In this document: positions 17,399-26,300 of the stretch, piece by piece
Layout: every line of letters begins with the position of its first letter
Position numbering within the stretch: the first letter of the stretch is position 1
Origin: a virus
IMG/VR virus record: IMGVR_UViG_3300025570_000082
Coordinates: 1 to 28,764 of that record
Length of the DNA stretch: 28,764 nt
Direction: 5' to 3' (one strand)
Program-made: the position numbers and the translations under genes
Notes under the pieces: generated by a model
Database searches by the model: none
Told to the model about the DNA's origin: nothing
The model's input: the letters and a program-made list of their open reading frames with translations, nothing else

Positions 17399-20300
17399 TA
17401 TAGAGATGCCCTTGAGTTAGATGCTCTTCTTGCAAGTTTTCTTACCGATGATGTGAACGGCCGACCTTCGATACGACCTGTTCTACCATTAATTTTTAGA
17501 CCTCGCGCAAAGTACTGGTTGTTTAATTCGTCTGATCCAGACCACCTGATACGACCGCCGTTTTCTGACAATACTGAAGCGTTTGCACCGATAGCAGCAC
17601 CAACGTTTCTGAAGTTAAGTGGCAAAGCGTTTCTATTAACACCTGCCGATGCTCCATTAAACTGGTGAGCAATTGATTCAACTAGTGAACCGAAGACTAG
17701 GAAGTCTGGTCTAAGAACACTATCTATAATTACGTTATCAATCAATTCGGTTACCATATCTCTTTGCGGTTGATCTGTAGCGATATTGTTATTTATATAA
17801 GTTTTCATCTGTGTCCAAGCACCTGTGAAAGCGTCTAGCAGATCAGTATTGTTAGCTCCAACCGCGCCAGTAGCAGTCCACGTTGTTCCTGTCCAATGAA
17901 TGATATCACCAGCATAACGATTTGTGTTATTATCAGTTGGGATAATATACGCGTCCCAACGTTTCATACCAGTTAATGCATCACGTTCTGTAGTATTTGC
18001 AACAGTACCTTTGAATCTCAGTTTGCGCCAATTGCTAAATGTTGCTGGCGGATTAAACACTGGGAATACATGTTTAGCATCGATATTAAATAATGCACCA
18101 ACGAAAGATCTTGAAGCTCTATCTGAACCAATTGGACCCAAGAGTGGATCTTCAAACTTGAAATCATTCTGGATAACTTTAAGGAAGTTATTAGCATCGC
18201 GATAAGTCTTAGGTAGATCAATAAACTTATATTCAGAAGTAATAAACCTTTGTACTTCACTTTGTAATCTGCGTTTATTGTTATCAAGAATCGTTTTAGC
18301 GAAACCGAATGCTTTATTATCTTCCCAAGCAAAATCTGGATTAATAGTTGGTCCAAGCTTGTTAGGAGTGTTGTAGAACAGTGCGTTGTAGAAGATCATA
18401 CCAAGATCGTTAGCTTGTACAGATTGAACTTCACTACCAGTTTCAGGGCGAAGAATCTGTCCAGGATATTGACCGAGTACTACGTCTTTAACTATTCTTC
18501 CAAGCTGACGATAAGATTGTGCAGTTGCAACTCTTGTATTCTCTGGGATGCGCAATTGGTTATTCCAGAAGTAGAAGTCTGCATTCCATCTAGAAGCAAT
18601 ATTACCGCCATAATTTAAGTCATAGCTCATTGCATCTAGAATATAGCCTGAATCACGGCGACATTTCGCTTTGCTGTAATCAATGATTGTAAAGTTATCA
18701 GCAATATAATCAGTTACGTCATCCGCCAATTCATCTAAGTTAGAATCGATAACTTCGCCAGCTGCTACCTTCTCAGAAACAACCCAAGATGTATCTGGTT
18801 CAATAAGTTCTGGTACAGCATCTAGACCGTTTCTACGAATTGCTTCTTCAAGAATTCTTACAAGATCTTGTACTGCGTTACCTTCAACAAGTGTTGCTGG
18901 CGTTCCAGTTACGTCTTGACCAACTAAGCCTTCAACTACAATACTATTTAGTACATTACCCATTTCTTCGTAAAAGTCTGCAGTTTGCATTCTTTGATCG
19001 AATGGTAGAACACTTGTTGCGTTATCAAAGTACATATTTGCACAAAGTCTTGTAGCATAGTTTGTCTGATATTGAATATCGTGTGATAAAGCATCAACAA
19101 TGATACCAACGTCTCTACGACATTTCTCTTTAGGATAACTAATACCTTTGTATTCAGATGAGATAAAGTTAATCATGCTTGTAACTAGAGTTTCTAGCGC
19201 ATTATCTACCTTGTCTTTCTCTGTAATAAGGATATTGTTGATCCAAGATGTATTTGGCTCAATACGTGCTGGCAAGTTAGTAGGATTAGTATCATCAGCA
19301 ATGTTAGCAACCATAAGTGCAAGATCTTTCGCTTCTTGAGCAATTTCTCTATTTGCGGTTAAACCTTTCATGTACTGAGTTTGAACATTACCAGCTGTTG
19401 CAGTTACTGTTTCATGTCTGATAACACTATGCATGATTCCAGCCATATGTGTAAATGCACGCTTAGTAGGTTCTCTTTGTTCTATTGGTAGCAAGTTCAC
19501 TGCGTTAACGAAGTAAATTTGAGCCGCTGTCCACATTGCAGAGTTACCGCCATACTGAATATCATGTGATAGCGCATCAACCATGTAACCAACATCGCGT
19601 TTACATTTAATTGAATTGTACTCAAGATAATCAAATTCTGACTGTAAGAACTTATTAACACCGATTGCAAGAGTTGATTTACGATCTTCAATCGTTCCAA
19701 CTTCGCTTTCATAATCGTAACCAGTTGCAGCTGGATTACTGCTATCTGTTTCGATTGCCGTTGGCATTGCGATAACTTCGCCAGCAGTAATTAGATCTGA
19801 TACGATGTTGAATAGAACTTCTACTTGAACACCGGTTGCTCCAACAACGTTACCGAAGCCAGTTGTTACTGGATCAAGCAAGTTACCTGCTGATTTCGCT
19901 ACTGCCTGTTTAAGGACAACCTGCTCCGCTACTGCTGCGATTCTAGTAAACGCTGCAGCTGTTGCTACTCTTTGATTAGCAGGAAGAATTGATTGGCCAG
20001 CTTCAAAGTAGAATCTTGCAACATCTCTCATTGCAACATTAGAACCATGTCTAATATCGTAAGATGCAGCATCTACCATGTAGCCAACGTCTCTTTCACA
20101 TTTAGCTTCACTATACGTTAGACCGACAAAGCCAGGAACATTAGCAGCAATTTGAACATTAATCCATGCAACTACTTCAGCCGCTAAGAATGCTTTGTTA
20201 AGCTGCAGGCCGTCAGTAGCACTGCCGTAACTTGAACCGATATTAGCAGTACCATAAGTGCTGTAAGTAAGACCGGCTGTTCCGTCTTTCATAATATTAA

Positions 20301-23300
20301 TGACATTTGTAAATGACGCAGTAGCTCGTGTTAAAGCAACACCAGATAGTCTTGGTAAGATATCTTCTCTAAGATACTTAATAGCTTCAATTGTTTCTGC
20401 TAATTGCTCATTAACTACAATTTCAGTTCCAACATTGCCAGATCTATAAGCTCTACCAGCGTATTTGCTTGGGTAATCACTTCCAGTTTGTACATCACGT
20501 TTAACTGCGTCTAGAATATAACCAACATCTCTTGCACATTTATCTTCATTATAAACAAAGTATTGATCGTTGATGTAAGAAACAACTTCATCTTGGATAA
20601 ACTCTTTGTTAAACTGTAAAGATTGTCGCGCAAAGGTTCTGCTTGGTTCTATGGCTGGTATTGTAGCAGCAGTAACTGCCGGTAATGATTCCGGAGTTTG
20701 TTGACCAACACTAATATCAAGAGATCCAGCAAGCCCAGGAATAACTAATCTAGTATCAACTACATCTGATATTATGTTAATAAGATTCTTAGCGTTTTCT
20801 GCTGTAGCAGCGTCGGCTGGAGTCCCTGTAGTGACCTGAGAGGTTAGATTACCTGAGGTTGGTGTTACTATATTATTAGTTATAACGTCTTCTGAAACAT
20901 CTGCAAGGTGCTCGAAAGCTAGTCTTGTAGGTACTCTTTGCTCGTATGGAAGAATATTTACTGCGTTATTAAAGTAGTAAGTAGCAGCATTTACTGTAGC
21001 ACCATCGCCACCATATTCTACATCTTCGCTGATAGCGTCAACAATCAAACCTACGTCTCTGTAGCAAAGTTCAGTATTGTAACCAAGGCCATTGTATTCT
21101 TCACGAATAAAGTCAATGATTTCTGTTTGATACTTAACAGTATTTCCGTTAATTGTTTCAAAGTAGCCATTGATTGTTGAATCGTATCCAACACCAATTA
21201 ATGATGGCTCTTTAATCGCAGGTAGTTCAGCAAAACTATTACCGCGAACCATATTTGTTATGATATTAAACAGATTTTCTACTTGTGTAGCAACATATGG
21301 AGAAGAAGATTTCATAAAGGAATCAGCTACTGCACTTACAAAAGTATGAACACCTGCGTATCCGTTTGGAACAACTCCAACCTGCATTTTAATAGTAGTT
21401 CCTGTTACTTCAAGGATTTCTACTGGACGGTTAAAGTATGGATCAGTTGTTCTTGGATGCGAGATATTAGTTACAACTTGTGTTGCTGTATTAGCACAAG
21501 AGAAAGTAATAGCATTTTCGTCCATGATGATATAATCACCACTTTCAAGTGTGTGAGCACCAATCGTTACTGAGATAAGACCAGTTACTGGGTCATAAGA
21601 TGCATCAGTTGGTGTGAATGAAGTATTAGCATCAACTGCTCTAACTTGTGTTTCAACACCTTGCTGTACATTAACAACTAACTCGTTTCTTACTATTTGA
21701 CCAGCAATCTCAGCCATATGCTCGAATGAAGCAGCAGTAGCAGGACGTTGGCTATCAGGAAGAACAGTAACAGCTTTATCAAAATACAATCTTGAATTAT
21801 TAACTGTTGCTGCGTTTGAGTCGTGTTGGACATCCCAAGATACTGAATCAATGAACCAACTAACATCTCTTTCACATTTAGCTGAATCGTATGTCACAGT
21901 TGGGTATGTGTTAGCAATCCATGCAGTAGTTTCAGCAATGAAGAAGTCTTTGTTAGATTGTAACAATAACTGCGCGTCGTATCCTTCTTCCGTAGCATAG
22001 GCTGTGCCAGTGTCACGGATATCAGCATTTGAAGTACCATTTTGCATGATTTCGATAATTTCATCGAAAGCGGCATTTGATCTTGTTTCGCCTTCACCAG
22101 CAACAATATTATCAGCAATTTGGCCTTTCAACCAAGTAATTGCGCCGACTGTTTCTGTTAATTCATTAGCAATGACTGATTCAGTTGATGCATTACCTGA
22201 GCGATAAGCAAGACCTGTAAATACTGAGTTAACATTTGAGCCAGTAGCAATATCTCTACGTACTGCGTCTAAGATTAGACCAGTATCTCTTGCACATAAT
22301 ACATCATTATACACAAAGTAGTTATCTCGAATCCAAGCATCGACTTCGTCCTGCAAGAATGGTTTGTTAACTTGTAACTGTTTAGAAGCAAGTTTACCTT
22401 GGCGTGTTACGTTTACTGGAGTCTTAACTAAAGAACCTGCTTCAGCACTTACGAAAGTATGAACACCAGTATAACCGTTTGCAGCACTAGAAGTTACGGT
22501 AATGTGCGTATTATTAGCGCTATCAACTTCTAATGGCATTTGGTAATTAGGCTCACCAATTCTTGGGTGAGAAATTTCAGTAACTGCTAATGTTACGGTA
22601 TTTGCACAACTAAACACGATACTTTGTGGTTTAAACTCGATATGATCATCAACTGTAATACCATGTCCTGCACCAAGTTCAATTATTGATGTACCAGTTG
22701 CGGGGTCATATGTTACATTTAATGGCGTATGGAATGAATCGATTTTAGCTGGATCAGTCCAGTAAATTGCGTTAGTATCAATAGAATCAACTGTTGCGCT
22801 TACAAAGGTATGTTCGCCAGTATAACCGTTTGCGTTACCAACATTGAATGTAATAGTTGAACCAGTTACATCTGTAATTCTAACCGGTGCTTTATGGGCA
22901 GGGTCTGTAGAACGTGGATGCGAGATTTCAACCGTAGTGTTAGCAGCAGTATTAGCACATGATAGTGTAATAGACTCATCTGCGATTTCAATCCATTTTC
23001 CAACACTAAGATTATGCTGGCCAATTGTTGCTGTCATATCACCACTAATTGGGTTGTAAGCAACATCGGTTGGGGTGAACTTACCGTTGTAAATTTCTAC
23101 TTTTCTTATCGCATCTGGCGCAGCATATACAAATGTATGTGCAGCAGTGTAGGAACCAGCATTGCCAACTTGAACTGTAATGGTTGTATCTGTCTTACTA
23201 ATAATTGGTAAGCTAGTATTAAACGCAGCATCAGTTGAACGTGGATGAGAGATTTCTACTGGGTTTGATAAACCGTCTAAGCAACTAAATGTAATGCTTT

Positions 23301-26300
23301 CTTCAGCAATTTTAATTGTGTCGCCAAGTTGGAAATCATGCGCGCCAATTGTTACTGACATAAGGCCAGTAACTGGGTCATAAGCTGCGGTAGTTGGAGT
23401 AAACGCGCCGTTAGTGTAACCAGTTTGCTTAACACCGTTTAGCTTAGCTCTTACAAATGTATGTGTTTCAGTATAACCACCAGCATTACCAACATTCATT
23501 GTGATAGTGCTATCAGTTGTTCCTGTAATTGTAACCGCAGTTCTGAATAATGGATCAGTAGAACGTGGGTGAGAAATCTCAGTAACTACGCTTGTAGCAG
23601 TGTTTGCACAAGAGAAAGTAACTGCGTTTTCGTCAAACACAAGTTGATCACCGGTTTCAAACGAGTGGTTATTAAGCGTTAATGTCATAACACCGGTTGA
23701 AGGATTGTAAGCAGCATCAGTAGGAGTATATTGTCTACCTTTTGTTTGCATGATACTAATAATTTCATCGTATCCTTTAGCAATTCTGTCTGCCACAATA
23801 GGATCAGAAACTGTATCAACTGTTTCACGCTTAAGGTGTTCAACTGCACCAACTGTTTCTACGAGCTGATCATCAACTGCAACTTTTGCAATAGCTTGAC
23901 GATAAGCAATACCAGATTGGATAGAGTTAAAGTTTGTGCCTGTTAGTGTATCTCTCAACACAGAAGGTACAATGTAATCTTTCATATCACGTTGACATTT
24001 AGCACTATTATAGAAGAACCATTCAGCGTCTGCCCAGTTCATCATATAATCTTGAATGAATTCGCGATTAGATTGAAGCTGCTTGCGCGCGTTTCTCTTA
24101 TCTGCAGGAATTGCTGCATCATCACTAAATTCAATAGCTGAACCAAGAACCGATACCGCGTCATCTGCAACACTAACAAGAGTATGAACTCCTGTATAAC
24201 CGGTTGTCCCAACATTAACTGTAATAGTTGTTGACGTCGTAGATGTAATTGGCAGAGCTGATTTAAATGCCGGATCTGATTTTCTTGGATGAACAATTTC
24301 TGTTAAGTTATTGTCTGTGCTACACGTGAATTTGAATGCTTCGCTGCCTAGCAAAACATATCTTCCAACATCTAATGTATGAGCACCAACTGTCATTACA
24401 AATTCGCCAGATGCCGCATTGTAAGTAACTGCAGTGGGCGTTAATTTAGCCCCGTCGTTCTTAAGAATATCAAGGATTTCGTTGAACTTCTCATAAGCTT
24501 CAGCAGCAAACACTGGAGAAGTATCTTGAGTAAGATCATCTGTTGTTTTACGTAATCTTTCGTATGCAGCAATTGTTTCTTCACGCTGTGCACCTATAAC
24601 ATTCTTAGCTGCTTTAAAGTAATAAGCATAACCAGAAGTTACTGAGTTGTAGTTAGTATCAAGCAATGTATCGTATTTAACTGCTGGCAAGATGAATTCG
24701 CTTACATCACGCTTACATTTAGCTGAATCATAAGCATAGAAGTCTTCGTTATTATCTAACCAATTGATGAATTCTTCAATAATGAATTCGCGGTTATCTT
24801 GTACTAATTCACGAGCTGCAACTGCGGAGCCGTCACCAGTATTTGAGAAGATAATCGGTGACGCAAACTCTTCACCATTTTGAAGAACATTTAGCGTCTC
24901 GTCTAGCGAGCGTTCTGCACGAATTGTAACTTCGGTATTTGCATTTTCAAAGATTGCACTAACATCATCTTTAAGATGCTCAATAGAACCAACAGTTTCT
25001 GTTAACTGCTGATTAACAACTACATAAGAAATTGGGCTACGATAAGTAATACCGCTTAAGCGACCCCAGTAGTTAGAATTAGTTGCAATATCTAATCCAG
25101 TGTTATCAACAATAATACCAGTATCGCGGAAACATTTATCGGCATTGTAACCTTGATAACCTAACCCGCCACTCGTAGTATTAGATGTTAGGTAATTAAC
25201 CATATCATCAATGATATCTTCTTTGTTTGTATCAATCGAATCTGCAAAGTCAGTATTAGCAATTAATTCAACTTGATTACCATTTGCTGGTCTAATAATA
25301 ACTGTGCTGCCGCGTGCTCGCATTGAGATGTCACCAAACTGAGAACCGGAGTTGTTCAAAGTCATTTGACCACCGTCAAGAGCAAAGAATGCTTGGCGAG
25401 TAAAGATTGAAAGCGAACCAATACCGTTAACACCAGCACCGTTCTTAGCAACATAACCTGTACCGTTTTGAGTACGAGGTGTGAAACCAAAACACAATAC
25501 GTATGTATATAGTGAGTCAGTATCTAGTACAGCTCTGTCAGCTAGAAGACAACCACCGCCGCGACCAACTAATCTATTTGGGAAGTCGTCAATACCAATA
25601 CTTTCAATTGTACCAGTACCACCTCTTTGAGCGTAAAGAATATCTCCAACTTCTACGTTACCTTTAAGATTACGTACATAAATCTGGCGATTTGAATCAA
25701 TATCTAAAATATACGAAACATAACCCGTGGCACCACTTGAGAATGTAACTTCATCATCAAGTTCAAATTGTGCTTGAGCACTATGGCCAGCAACAAGATA
25801 GAATTCTTGTCCTAAGTCAAGGATTGTACCTTTAGAGTTGAATGGATTCAAAGGTGGCTCAACATCTAAACGGTTGAAGTTAGAAAGCTGGGAACTATCT
25901 CGAATATAAGGTGAACGTCTTAGCAAAGCGCCTGGACGATATGCAATAGCAAAACCACCTTCAGGTTGGTCAAAGTTATCAACCTCAAAGTTCATATAAC
26001 CAAAACCTTGGACGTAGTTACCAGAACCAACTAGAATACCGTTAGTCTTTTCCCAACCTTTTTTCTTCTGAATAAGTGTAGCATACTGACCAGCAGTTGA
26101 AGTTATTGCACAATCATCGGGTAACATGATTGGTTCATCAACGTAGTAAGTACCGGGACCTACCGAGATGTGTACTGCATTGTTAATATCATTGCGGTCG
26201 TAAGAGCCACCGGCTTTTTGTAGCGCAAGTTCTTCAGCGCGCTTTAGAGTACGTACTGGCTGTAAGATACTGCCTGGATATTTGTCATCACCATCTGATG

